Assembly: GCA_026225945.1 (NCBI GenBank)
Contig: JAMJFZ010001258.1
Coordinates: forward strand, 15,307,501 to 15,371,500
Direction of reading: 5' to 3'
DNA from: Cricetomys ansorgei
Lineage: Eukaryota > Chordata > Mammalia > Rodentia > Nesomyidae
Length of the DNA: 64,000 nt
A program made the translations under genes and the position numbers. The notes under the pieces are model-generated. The model made no database searches, was not told where the DNA came from, and saw only the letters and a list, made by a program, of their open reading frames with translations. The first letter of the stretch is position 1. The number at the start of each line of letters is the position of its first letter. Shown in pieces: positions 22,141 through 32,622 of the stretch.

Positions 22141-22390
22141 TCATTAACGTGGAATTGTTTTTAGGTTAATAATCTTGCGTTAATTTTCCCTTAAAATATT
22201 GTCTTTGACCGTTAAATGCTCACACTGTTATAAAAAGAACGTAATAAATGATCTTGAAGCAAATTCTCCTGCCAAATGTCATAATTTATTTGCATAATTA
22301 GCTCTTAATTTTAATTCAATATGCAAATCCACGCTTCCTTTCCATTGCAGCCGCCTGTTTCCCGGCCAGGCAGCCATGAATTTACTGTGA
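22141..22390. promoter_or_regulatory. candidate enhancer-like conserved block
   Basis: About 250 bp of AT-rich unique DNA between GC-rich flanks. It contains TTATTTGCATAATTA (22286-22300) and an inverted octamer, ATGCAAAT (22321-22328). It also has several TTAAT cores and CAAATGTCA (22273-22281), a 9-mer shared with the block at 5925-6070. Composition is typical of vertebrate developmental enhancers. Conservation is unverified. Confidence 0.55.
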
Positions 22391-22894
22391 AGCTTTCTAT
22401 GGTTGTCAGAAGTGGGGGTGGGGAGGCAGGCACCTTCTGGGGTTGGCGCCTGGAGGAAGGGCTCAGATACACGGACTTCGACGGACAGACTCACAGCCCC
22501 CGCTCCGTAGATGCAGGCCTTCACGGACAGACCTTGCGGAGCCAGAGTACTAACACTGATGAGCCTGGGTGGAGATGCTTGAAAACATACTGAGACCCAG
22601 AGGTGCAGGCACATAAATCCAAACTTACAGCTGACACATGAAGGAACCCACGGCCACCCACTGAGACATGTTATACAGAAAGGAATACTGCCACACAAGA
22701 ACACACTACCATGAAGTCACAGACATAAGGACGGACCTTCAGAGACATGGGCATGCTCAGAGACACCTACAAAGACAGGTCCAGACAACTAGACAGATAG
22801 ATGATAGGTAAATGATACCCTAGGAGCTGAGGGTATACTGCATTTCATTGTCAGAGATAGAGCATCCAGGCCAGCATGAGAGACACCCTGGAAA

Positions 22895-22968
22895 AGAGAA
22901 AAAGAGAGAGAGAGGAGAGAGGGAGAGAGAGAGAGAGAAAGAAGGAGAGAGGGAGAGAGAAAGAGAGA
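22895..22968. repeat. (GA)n purine tract
   Basis: GAGA runs with GGGA and AAAG interruptions, immediately upstream of a B1-like SINE. Confidence 0.9.
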
Positions 22969-22974
22969 ATTATT

Positions 22975-23125
22975 ATTTAGGTCAGGGATAGCGACACTTA
23001 CCTATAATCCCAGCAGAGATGGGAGGATCGCAAATTCAAGACTAGTCAGAACAACACTCGAATTCCTAACCCAGCTTGGAGCATGAGACCAGTCCTGTCT
23101 CAAAACAAAGCAAAGCAAACAAATC
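22975..23125 (+). mobile_element. B1-like SINE
   Basis: B1-type order (acctataatcccagcagaga, tgggaggatcgcaaattcaa, gaccagtcctgtctc) with a CAAA-rich tail. Diverged. Confidence 0.7.
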
Positions 23126-23202
23126 TACAGCTTTATTGGGATACAGTTCATGTTCCATACAATTCACTTATTTAATGAACAAGACAATGGCTTTTAGGGA
23201 TC

Positions 23203-23279
23203 AAACGTACAGGGATCAAATCCAGGACCTTGCACATGCTGACCAAGTCCTATACCGGTGAACTATACCTTCAGCCTTG
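23203..23279 (-). mobile_element. ID SINE nested in old L1
   Basis: Complement of ID: gggatcaaatccaggacctt, gcacatgctgaccaagtcc, gaactataccttcagcc. Confidence 0.75.
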
Positions 23280-23394
23280 ACATTACGTTTCAAGCTTACG
23301 CCTTAGCGCGAATAAGTCATTCACTCCTTTGGATTTGTGGATGGTATTCCATTGTACAAGAAAAACACACTTTATTTATGATAGACATTTGGGT

Positions 23395-23459
23395 GCTAAG
23401 GATGGAACCCAGGTTCTCCTGTATAAGAAGATATTCGCCCACTGAACTGTACCCCAGCA
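23395..23459 (-). mobile_element. ID SINE nested in old L1
   Basis: Complement of ID: ggatggaacccaggttctcc, then cactgaactgtaccccagc. Target duplication CATTTGG on both sides. Confidence 0.75.
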
Positions 23460-23580
23460 TTTGGTTATAAGGAGTAGTAGTCTTATGAATATTTCTGTAC
23501 AAATTTTTCTGTGCACCTCTTCATTTCTCTGGAGTTTATTCTTGGAATAGGACTTCCCAGTTTGATTTTCCTGCCTATTC

Positions 23581-24684
23581 TGTAGCGTATAAAGGCTTGT
23601 TCCCCTGGTGTCTCACACTGTATTTGTCTGTGATGAACACAGCATTCTCTGTAAGAGTTTTTACTCTCTTCACATGCCAGACACACACAGAGACTCAGGT
23701 ATACTTGACTGTACTCATGTGCTCAGGTGCATGTGTGCGAGCACACACACACACACCATACTGTACAGTCACACGCTAAGTAGCTACCGCAAAATAATCC
23801 CCAAAGCACGAACAGATGTGCCCAAGGTGACCTAACCACCCACAGAGGGACCTTGTGGACAGGGACTAGAGAAAAGATCTAACTGCTGTCAGAAAGATGG
23901 TGGCAGCGGCAGGAGAGAGCATCCTGACTGTCATGGCACTGAGAGGGGTGAAACTTGGAGTTTGGGCATCAACAATCGGTCAACAAGGTAGAGAGAATGG
24001 GCGGAATGAGGGGGAGACCTTAAGCTGGGGAGGTGGGGGCTCTGTGGTTGGATCAAGCAGAGTCTGAGCACCAAGACTCTACTCTTCCCATAAGCTGGGT
24101 GGCCTTTGTTCCCTTACTTCCCCCACCACAGAAATGTGACCCCCCTCCTACCCTTTGCCCCCCACCTGGCAAAAACTCTAGAGACAAAAGAGATCTTTTT
24201 CTGGGATAATTAAGCTTCAAAGACAGCGGCTCCTCCCAGGAAACTGATCAGGTTTGCCCTGGCAGAGCCCTCTGCGTGGGAGGGGAGGCAAGCAGAGCAG
24301 AGGCCTGGGGACCAGAAAAGCAGAAAGCGAGTTCTGAGATCCCTGTGGACAGACACTGGTTGTCACAAAAGTATGACCTGTTTCTCCTTAGGAAATGACC
24401 TTATAAAGTTGGGAGCACGGTTAGCAATGGATTCCAACAGTGTCTTCTCAGAGTCATAGAAGTCCTAGGTGTGGGTGAAAGGAACACATGCGCTGGTGTG
24501 TATATGTGTGCATGCCTAGTTATTCTGAACGTGTGTTGCCATTGCTGCTGAGGCTCCACGCAAGTGAGAATTTGTGCCTGTCCCCATGCCTCCCGGGCCC
24601 CACCCCCGCCCACGCCCCCCTGCGGAAGACTCACTGTGCGGCCTCAGCTGAGTTTCTAACCTGGAGTGATCGCTTTCCTGATTT
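23581..24684. other. unique DNA with a short CA tract
   Basis: A short (CA)n lies at about 23738-23757. No other repeat or gene is recognised. Confidence 0.4.
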
Positions 24685-24855
24685 GCCACTTTAGTACTCT
24701 TGTTAATGAATTTTTAATCTTCTTAATGACATTAAACACGGAAAGTAATTAAGGAAAACAAGTTTGAAACTGCTGACTTCAACCCTTTATTCACAACTAT
24801 TTAATGTAGAATTAATTTGATTTTCCCCATTATTCAAATGAACACACTACCTTCT
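24685..24855. promoter_or_regulatory. candidate conserved non-coding element
   Basis: Very AT-rich, repeat-free block with closely spaced homeodomain cores (ttaatgaatttttaatc, cttaatgacattaaac, agaattaatttgat) between GC-rich flanks. Regulatory role is inferred from composition. Confidence 0.5.
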
Positions 24856-26615
24856 CCTCGGCCCCGGGCCTGTCCCTTTACCCCTCCTCCAAATGCCCAG
24901 AGACCCCTTGTCATGATCACCCAGTTATCGTTGACCCGAGTGGGTGACAGTTTCCTTGTGACATGCCTGTGCTTTGGGTCTGGGTGTGATATCTAAATGA
25001 AGCCCTGGTGGAAACTGGAGGTCAGGGTGGAGGGGGCCAGGAAGACAGAGGAGCACCTCAGAGAACCTCACTGGAGCTGGAGGGTGCAGGGCCCCTTCCC
25101 TGCCCCCCTTTCGTCTTGAAATCATCCCTAGGTGCTCTATGATCTGCGCATTAAAACAGTTGATGCTGGAAGCCTCGGGTATTCAGAAGTTTGGACATTC
25201 AGATTCATGGGCATTTGACCTTAGACTCTAAAGTTTAGAATGTATACATATAAAAATCCGTGGAACACAAAAGAATCAAACGTTTGGAGGTTCAGGTCCC
25301 AGCGTGGGCACTGAAGCAGCAAGGATCACTGGGTCTATTTTTTTCAGAATTTTAAATCAAGAGGAAGTTGTTCCCTCACGCTGCATGCCTTGGGGTGTCA
25401 TTTTGGCTGAGGCTCCAGGCAAAACAGTTCTGCTCTTTGGAGCTGAGCTAGAAGCCCGGACTTCCGTCTCCAGATGCCTTCTCCTTTTGACCTTGGGTTT
25501 CAGGATCCTGCTTTATGTGAACGTCTGTGTGTCTGTCTGTTCGAGGGCCTTCGTGGAAGGTGTAGGTGGACGTGAATGACCTCGGGAGGCAGCAGAGCCA
25601 TGTCAGCAACGGCCTCAGACAGATCCGACTACTCCTGAGTCCGGCAAGGCTCTGACCTGTCTCCTCCTTGCTGAAGAGGGAATACTTCAAAGAGCTATTG
25701 TAATGAATGCTCCAGAAGTCCTCAGGTGCAGTCCTCACACCAAGTCTCCTGGAGGACCTCCATCCATTACTGCCCCATTGTCCCCAAGCCCCCAAGGGCT
25801 GAAAGACTCCAAGGTTTGCTAGAGAGAGAAATTGAGGGCCTGGGAACCCAGAGGAGGCCCTAGGAAGCTGGGAACCTGCCTTGCTACCCAGAGGGTAGGG
25901 AGAAAGAGCTTCGAGGGGAGGTTGGCTTGGAGAGCTTCCTGCCCTCCCCTTGGTCATCTCAAGAACAATTTCTTCCCATAGTCTCCCGAATTATACCCCC
26001 AGGAGGGTTTTCTCTCTCCCTCTCTCCTTCTCCCTCTTGCCTCTTCACTCCAAGGAAGTGTTCCCCAAGACATTTCAGCCCCATCAGCTTCTGGAAGATA
26101 ACCAGGCTCCGCCCCCGATCCCCACCCCGAGGCACTGAGCCATGACTGCCCTGAGCTGAGGCAAGAGTCTCCCTCGCCCCCTTCCTCCCATTCCAGGGAC
26201 TTTATGGGCTGAGACACTGCTGGCTGCCCACTTCTCTCTCCTGCTCCTCTTTCTGTCTTTCTCTGTGCTCTTTCCCCACGCTCTTTCTTCCCCAGTAGAA
26301 CATGGCCTCCCCGGCTCAGCTGTGTCTTGCTCTAGCTCCTGTCCCCGTTAGCTCTCTCCATCTTCCTGATTACTTGAACGATCATGGATTCTAGCATGGA
26401 TTTTCAGCTATATCGGTCAGGGCTCATGGTCCAAGAAGGAAAGCCAGGCTGACGCAGAAGGAACCCACCCTTGACTTAGATAGATTCTTGAGCTTTGGTC
26501 CAGTGAAGGCCAGAGCTGGTGTGAGAGATGTGTCTCTCGTCTCCTAATTTTTCTGCCCCTTGTCCCTTATCTATTGCCATCCTAGAAGGGCCAGTAAGGC
26601 TCCTAAGAGGATTGG
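24856..26615. other. unique intergenic DNA
   Basis: About 1.7 kb with no recognised repeat. A 169-codon minus-strand frame (25448-25957) has a low-complexity Pro/Ser/Leu make-up, no domain and overlapping frames opposite it. I treat it as chance. Confidence 0.4.
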
Positions 26616-26639
26616 ATGACTGTTAATCACCTATATCAA

Positions 26640-26890
26640 ACCTCCCCACCCCCCGCAGGTACACACCTAACCTGCACCACACTCCTAAAACCCTCTCACC
26701 AAGACCTATACTTTCGCACAACACACACCAAAACAACTAGCTTGCACACCACACACAGACAGACACAAGCAAGTATGGATAAACATGAATGCAGATGCAT
26801 GCGCAGATACACAGCTCCCCCCAGACTGCGTGCACACGCACACACAGATGCATACCCTCACACACACACATATACACGCAGAGATCCCAC
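26640..26890. repeat. CA-rich low-complexity tract
   Basis: Interrupted CA, ACAC and CACA runs separated by short unique pieces. Confidence 0.7.
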
Positions 26891-26904
26891 AGGCGCCCAA
26901 AAGC

Positions 26905-27030
26905 ACAGGGCAATGATTAATGTCCCCTCAGAAAAAGAAATTATATCGAATAAATTAAACTACTGTGGCAGCAAATTGAAAAATAAGGATGTAAATGAGG
27001 TTTGAATACTTAATATCGAAGACAAGGGGG
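26905..27030. promoter_or_regulatory. candidate conserved non-coding element
   Basis: AT-rich unique stretch (caatgattaatgtcccc, tcgaataaattaaact, atttaatatc-like cores). Similar in texture to the other blocks in this half. Short, so less certain. Confidence 0.38.
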
Positions 27031-27924
27031 GAACGAAAAAGGGAAGGCTGGGTCCCCTGAGAAGGGGAAGATCCTCCCTCTTGCCCTGATTTGACTAGCT
27101 CCTGTCCACAGACCTTGGGGATGAGGCAGGAATGGTATAGGGGGTTCAGTCAGCACCAGAGATCTCTCCCAAGTGGCTATTGCTCAGAAGGTTCCAGAAC
27201 ACTCTGGAAAGATGGTCCCCCCTGGAAAAACTCGAGGAAAGGAATAGGGAGAAGGTGGTGAGACTAGCTGGCAGTCTCCCCAAACACAATGGACACTTGC
27301 TTTCAGATCTAAGGCACACTCCTTTGAGGCCTACCTGGCTCACTACCCAGGTCCCCCCACCCTCCCATCCCCAGGCCCTCACTCTCAGGATGGTTGAAGA
27401 AATCTGATCACAGCTGTCAGCTCAACTCCCTCTGACTCAGCCCCGCCCTGGACAAATACCCCAGTGGCACACCTGCATGCACTGGCTTTCACACACACAG
27501 ACACAAATTCTTTACAGTATCACGATGCAGTCTGATCACACACACCGTGCACACAAATAGTCACGAATATACACAGTGGAAGAAAGCCCGTGACTGTGCC
27601 CCCAGGCTGCTGTGGGGGACTGAAAGGCTTCTCCTTCTCGGCAAGCTTTTAGCCTCCCTCCCTCTCTCCCCTCTCCCTTCCCCTAATGCGTGTAGTACTT
27701 CACAGCCTCCATCTCCTCCTGAGTCTCCACCACACTTGCTTTCTCAGTTTCCCTCACTCTGTCTGTCAGATGCTTTTCCCTTGCCGCCTTTGTCTCGGAC
27801 ACCCCAATGGGCTCCTGCCTCCTCCTCCTCCCTGGCGGCCACAGGACCCTGGGTCTCCCCCCCTCCAGCCCCCAGTCCCCGTCCCGTGCTCCCCCATCCC
27901 CCTCCTCCGCCTCGCTCGCTGTCG
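27031..27924. other. unique DNA ending in a pyrimidine-rich tract
   Basis: From about 27650 to 27920 the plus strand is almost entirely C/T. It ends just before the regulatory-looking block at 27925. Proline/serine-rich frames here follow from that composition. Confidence 0.45.
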
Positions 27925-28200
27925 TCTCTGTTCATATATATTTAGTATTTATTTACAAGGCTGGGTTTTTTTCCCTGGGCGGGAAGCCAGCCGTGCACAG
28001 AAATCCTTAAGATGCTATAAAGCTGGTGAGGTATAAAATGGAAAGTGGTTAGTGCGCTGTTTGGAGATATCTCACCGGCGGCCGGGGGGCCGCGCCGCCC
28101 AGCCGCCCGCTGTAAATCTCCCGGAGTTTAGCGCGCTTGTTTGTACGTGGCCGGGAGGGGAGGCCGCGGCGGGAGGGGGCGCCCTAGCGCCCCAACTCTC
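27925..28200 (+). promoter_or_regulatory. candidate enhancer/promoter with CpG-dense half
   Basis: The left half is AT-rich (tatttagtatttatttacaa) and carries GGGCGGGAA (E2F-like) plus two TATA-like boxes, GCTATAAAG (28014-28022) and TATAAAA (28032-28038). From about 28055 the sequence turns CpG-dense, with about twenty CpGs to 28200 by eye. It includes an inverted repeat GGGGCGC/GCGCCCC at 28176-28193. No coding exon follows. This could be a start site of a non-coding RNA or a CpG-rich enhancer. Confidence 0.5.
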
Positions 28201-28339
28201 CCGCACAGGCGGTCACCAGACTAGCGTCATGCCTCCTCAAAGGGACAGGGGCCAAGAGGGACAGCGAGGACCCATCTTGGAGAACAAAGGCTTCTCAGCT
28301 GGGTCCCCACATCCCCAAGCAGTCCATGTTCCCCATCAG

Positions 28340-28358
28340 TGTGTGTGTGTGCGCGTGT

Positions 28359-28393
<35 letters not shown>

Positions 28394-28508
28394 CGCCTAC
28401 ATACAGGACTCCCAACCAGTCTATGGGTCTACTTCACTAGAGAGAGAGAGAGAGAGAGAGAGCGCCTACATACAGGACTCCCAACCAGTCTATGGGTCTA
28501 CTTCACTA
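28340..28508. repeat. (GT)n(GA)n and perfect 69-bp tandem duplication
   Basis: A GT and GA tract leads into two perfect copies (28372-28439 and 28441-28508) of a unit made of a GA run plus a unique 48-bp piece beginning gcgcctacatacagg. The period is 69 bp. No difference is visible between the copies. Confidence 0.92.
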
Positions 28509-29440
28509 TTTCTCACCTCCAAAGAGCAGGTGGGGTGGCAAGACAGGAGACCCCCAGGGGACCCTGCTAGAAGGTGCAGAATTTAGGGGGGCGGCTATGG
28601 AGCTTTTGTACAGTTAAGAACTAAGGTGCTGCATCTGGCACCCTGGGTGCCGTCACACCTGCCGTTTCATCTCCCTTTCCTCAATGGGATCTGAACAGTG
28701 CCTGCTCGTAGGTTGGAAAGGAAGATAAAATCAAGCTGAAAGACTTAGCACAGTCCCTGGTACACAGTAGGTGCTCTGTAAATGCAGGCCAATGTTATTT
28801 GTGCCAATCTGCTCAGCCACTTGCTCGTCAGTGAGTTGCTCAGTTACTTATTTATCCGGTTAACTGTCTTTCCACCCACTCACAGGTTTAAGCTGTGCAG
28901 TTCTGGACTCTAAAGTGCCCGAGGCATTGGAGGCACTCAAGTCTGGACAGGGCAGGACTTACCCCAAAGGACGGAAGCCACTTCTGCACTAGGCAGCTTC
29001 TTGAGGTGCTGGGAGGAAAGCACTCCCCCCTCCAGCCCTCTGACTCCAGTCTGCCTAGCAGCCACTACTGCAGTCCCTGGAGTCCCTTGGGGAGTGGTGA
29101 GCAAGGAGCAACTAGACTGTGACCCCCTAGAGGGTAACTCTGCCCCCCTCCGCTCAGCTCCAGCCTGCAGAGTCCCAGGCTGGCTCTCAGGAGCTGTCAG
29201 TAAGTGCCCTCTGATGGATGAGCTAGGAAGGCTGAACTCTGCCACGATTCCCTCTCGCTCTGGAGGGATGACACACCTGTCATACAGCCTGCACACGCAT
29301 GTCCCAGCTCACCTGGACACATGTCAGGAGGGCCAGGAGTAATGACAGGAAACTCTTCAGTGGTCACTGTCCAGAACAAGAGGCTCAGAAGAGCCAAGTC
29401 CCTGTCACGTATCCAGAGCCTAGTGAGTTCTGCTGCATTG
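28509..29440. other. mostly unique DNA
   Basis: A MIR/L2 3'-end-like fragment (agcacagtccctggtacaca, taggtgctctgtaaatg) lies near 28750-28790 on the plus strand. Nothing else is recognised. Confidence 0.45.
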
Positions 29441-29570
29441 GCTCATTCATTCATTCATTCATTCAACATGTGTGTGCTGTGGGTGTCGGGGAGTACAAGT
29501 GGGCATCACTCAGCCCGGGCTCTGAAGAAGTTCCTAGCCAGGACAACTGCAAAGTAGCCGTAGAAGGAAT
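29441..29570 (-). mobile_element. L2-like ancient LINE fragment
   Basis: Begins with an ATTC run (29446-29466), followed by diverged complement of the L2 3' end. The ATTC run corresponds to the GAATGAATGA end of L2. Confidence 0.5.
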
Positions 29571-30240
29571 GATTTTACTACAGAAACTAAGATCAGAACT
29601 AGGAAGTCCCAACCCAGGGACAGTATGGCCCCGGGGAACAGAGAGGGGAACTGTACCAACAGCAATTGTAGCAGCAGCCCCCAGGCCCCTGGCTATAGAG
29701 GCTAGCTGCAGGGGGTGTTCAGAAGATGGCTTTCTTTGCATCAGCTCTTGCAAACAAGTTGAGTTGGTTGCTGGAGGAGGAGGCTGTTCCAGAAGGAAGG
29801 TGGTACAGGCGGAGGAAGAACATGAATGGGTTCAGAGAGGTGGGCAATTGCTGGGTGGGGAGTGTTGAGGGGAACCAATTTACCTGGCTGAGAAGAACAG
29901 GAAGGAGAATGAGGAGGAGGCTTGGAGAGAGGACCAGGCAAGGGCCAGATCACAAAGGGCCCTGAACACCTGAGTAAGGAGTCTGTGCTTTATTTAGTAG
30001 GCGATGGGGAGCCGTGGAGGGTTTGTGAGCAGGGAAGTGAAGTGATCAGAGCTGTGCTTTAGGAAAATCAATCTGGCAGCAAAGTGTAAACCAGCTGGAG
30101 AGAGTGGAAGTCGGAGGTAGAGCCTCACCTGGTGACTGGTGCGTGGAAGGCACTCTGTAAGTGTGCTGGTTGCTTGAAGTGGCCGGGGGAGCTGTGGTCA
30201 GGGCTTTTCACGGGGACGCTGGCGATGGCGGATGCCGAAG
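29571..30240. repeat. possible ancient interspersed repeat plus unique DNA
   Basis: The part at about 29895-30115 (ccagatcacaaagggccctg, gatggggagccgtggaggg, gaaaatcaatctggcagc) reads like a widespread eutherian repeat whose family I cannot name with certainty. The 189-codon frame at 29299-29868 has no domain and is taken as chance. Confidence 0.4.
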
Positions 30241-30244
30241 ACAT

Positions 30245-30480
30245 CAGGGAGGAGTTGAGTATGTGGGCGATCGTAGACCGCTCGCCTAGCGTGCACGGGT
30301 CCCTGGATGGGTCGCTAGCACCACATAAACCTGATGTGGGAGTGTGGACCCATGATCCCAGGACTAAGAATCAGAAAGACCAGAAATTCAAAGATAGTCT
30401 TATATGGAGTTTGAGGCCAGCCTGGGCTACATGAGATTCTATCTCAACAAAACAAACAAACAAGCAAACACAGCGGGCAT
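30245..30480 (+). mobile_element. B4A SINE (ID-B1)
   Basis: ID-like head (gcgatcgtagaccgctcgcc, tagcgtgcacgggtcc), then B1-like half (gaggccagcctgggctacat) and a CAAA-rich tail. Unusually CpG-retaining for a SINE. Confidence 0.75.
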
Positions 30481-31048
30481 CAGGGAGTATCAGTAGTAGT
30501 TCAGTAGTTCAGTAGTAGATATTCAGTAGTTAAAAGGTGGGAAGGAAGAAGGAGTAGAGGCTCCAGATTTCTGCAACAGAACAATAGGTTATTTGCAAAG
30601 TAGGGGAGTCCCAAGCTGTGGTTATCCCGGGAGAGACTCAGTAACCACTGCGCACACTGGCCAGGCATCATGGACTCGGGGGAAGCTTGGCTAGGGTCAG
30701 AGGCCCATGGCTTGCTGGAGCTGAGCACTGAAGGCTAGAAAGCCAAGAGCTGAGGAGGAGAGCTGGAGCGACTTCAGTGTTGAATGTGCTCAGCAGGGCT
30801 GGAGACTGGACACAAAGCCTGGCGGCCTGTGGAGGGGAGGTGGCTGATAGAGGGAAGTCCTGAACACAGAGGGTACCAGTACCGAGATGCCCCCGAGACA
30901 CGGTGCTCACAGTCTCCATCACCTGCTCACCGCGCAGATCAAGGCCCAGATCTGCTGTTTCTTTATTGTCCTCTCCTAGTGGCCGTCAGCCTGACTGGGA
31001 ATGACAATCAGAATCGATGAGAGGGATGGATTCTTAACTTAGGAGCTT
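30481..31048. other. unique DNA with a small TCAGTAG repeat
   Basis: A short run of CAGTAG/TTCAGTAG units sits at 30488-30530. The remainder shows nothing recognisable. Confidence 0.45.
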
Positions 31049-31049
31049 G

Positions 31050-31166
31050 AAGACCACCACATCTGACAGGGTCTTTCTATGGTAGGTTAGACTGGCCTTG
31101 AACTCGTGATCTTCTTGCCTCTACCTGCTGGGATTATAGGCGTGTAACCCTGTGCCTGGTGGCTCA
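31050..31166 (-). mobile_element. old B1-like SINE
   Basis: Complement of a diverged B1: gacagggtctttctatggta, gactggccttgaactcgtga, ggattataggcgtg. Confidence 0.7.
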
Positions 31167-31539
31167 TGTTCTTATTTGGCTCTGCTCTTTGATGCAGGTG
31201 CAAGCATGTCTAGACTTCTGCGGGGCACGCTTGGCCATCTTCTTCCCGGGCACTGGAGATCCCTCTGGCTCACGGCCTGCTACTTTTGTCCTCAGTTACA
31301 CCCCCAAGCACTTGGGCCGGTGATGCCCAAGTCCCCCAGGGACTGCAAAAACCAGGGGTACAGGAAGTGGTTGGGCAATCAGGGAACAGAGGGATTGGGG
31401 TTCAGAGCCTCGCTTCCCACTTAGGAGGAGCAAGGCACGGGAGGTGGTGTGGGCCCCCACCCTCCCGGAGGGGACCCACAGTCCTAAATGCCCCCGCGCC
31501 TTCTCCATATTGTGGGAAAAGCTGCTGCATCCATCACTG
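31167..31539. other. unique GC-rich DNA
   Basis: No recognised repeat or gene. Confidence 0.4.
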
Positions 31540-31690
31540 TCAGGCGCCGAGTTTGAATAAATTTGAATGCACTGAGCCGTGGGCTGCAGTTTCTATAATA
31601 TCACTTTCCAGTTTGAATATTTCACTTACTTTTTTTTTTTTAAATTTCTTTTTATCCAACAGTTTCTCCTTTTCATCTATCCCCACAGCA
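31540..31690. promoter_or_regulatory. candidate conserved non-coding element
   Basis: AT-rich unique block (ttgaataaatttgaatg, gtttgaatatttcac) containing a T-run at 31629-31640. Inferred regulatory from composition and neighbourhood. Confidence 0.4.
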
Positions 31691-31949
31691 GCCACGCTCT
31701 GTATACAGAGAGGACAGAGCCTCGAGGGTGTCTGAGATGGGGAGCTGCCAGGCCTTCCCCGGCTTCGGCATCCGTGGCCTCCTGCTCCTGAGATCCCTAC
31801 CTGGCACATGTGATCCCTGGGCTGGAGCCTGCTTCCTCATGTAGATGGGGCAATAGCAGATAGAGTGTGACCCCCCACCCCGCCTGCAGCCAGCTCTTCT
31901 ACAAGGGCAGGCATGTGTGCCAGAGCTCCGCCTCTTCCTACAGGGGCCC

Positions 31950-32115
31950 AGAGCCCTTATCTACTGATCCCCGTTATCTGTGCACTCACACACATCATCT
32001 GATTTATTATTTTTACCTAGGTGTTAATGGGTGATTCCCACTAAAAAACTTGCCCTTAAGGCCCTCGGCATGATGCTATTTTCCTCTATAAATAAAGACT
32101 CTCATCTGGATCCTG
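31950..32115. promoter_or_regulatory. candidate GATA/MEF2-type enhancer
   Basis: Two TTATCT (GATA) cores at 31957-31962 and 31974-31979 lie in front of an AT-rich stretch. A perfect MEF2-type CTATAAATAA lies at 32086-32095. TTTATTATTTTT and GTTAATGGG lie between. Motif matches are by eye, and function and conservation are inferred. Confidence 0.48.
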
Positions 32116-32423
32116 TTCCGTCTTCCAGAGCTCTTCCCTCTCTTACACATGGCACCAGTATGACCAAGCCTCCTGGATAAGAGCTTCAGGGTGGAGAAGG
32201 GTGGGAGCCCTGATGGGGCGCTCTACAGGTTCCCCTAGTCCTGGCCACTGGTCCCATGACTTGCTAGACCACACCTGGAACTACCTCTTCCGACTACTCA
32301 GAGATCAGGGAGCGCTGAGGGGTAGACAGGGAAAGAGAGCACCCAGAAATGAAGAAGTCAGGAATGCCTTTGACACGAAGGCCGAATGGGGAGATGGAGG
32401 GGAGGAAGTCAAGAAGGGTCTTC

Positions 32424-32622
32424 TAGGGCTAACAAGGTAGCTCAGTGGGTAAGGTCACTTGCCCAAGGACCTGAGTTTGATCTCTAGACCCCACACAAGG
32501 TAAAGAGAGAAGTGACTACTGACCATTATTCTCTGTCCTTCATATACATGCATGTGTGTGGGCATGTGCGCGGGTGCACACACACACACACACACACACA
32601 CACAATTAAAAATTTTTTAAAG
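32424..32622 (+). mobile_element. B3 SINE with (CA)n tail
   Basis: The head is agggctaacaaggtagctca, with ggacctgagtttgatctcta inside. The CA tail has expanded at 32576-32603. Confidence 0.8.

Larger units (their letters stand above)
23115..23580 (-). mobile_element. ancient L1 3'-end remnant with two ID insertions
   Basis: ctttattgggatacagttca, tatgatagacatttgg and ttatgaatatttctgtac are the complement of the L1M 3' region. ID elements at about 23203-23279 and 23395-23459 interrupt it. The second is flanked by CATTTGGG/CATTTGGT. Confidence 0.65.

Noticed and set aside
25448..25957. 169-codon minus-strand frame
   Set aside because: Low-complexity Pro/Ser/Leu composition, no domain, competing frames opposite.
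28171..28193. CTCF site (gggagggggcgcc)
   Set aside because: Matches only the G-rich core. The left part of the motif is absent, and a GC-rich palindrome is an equally good reading.
28326..28586. Arg/Glu repeat protein with duplicated peptide
   Set aside because: Arises from the GA run and the 69-bp tandem duplication. Not a gene.
29299..29868. 189-codon plus-strand open frame, longest in the window
   Set aside because: No recognisable domain, overlaps old repeat sequence, has overlapping frames on both strands, and shows no splice or promoter context. A chance frame in GC-rich DNA is expected at this length.
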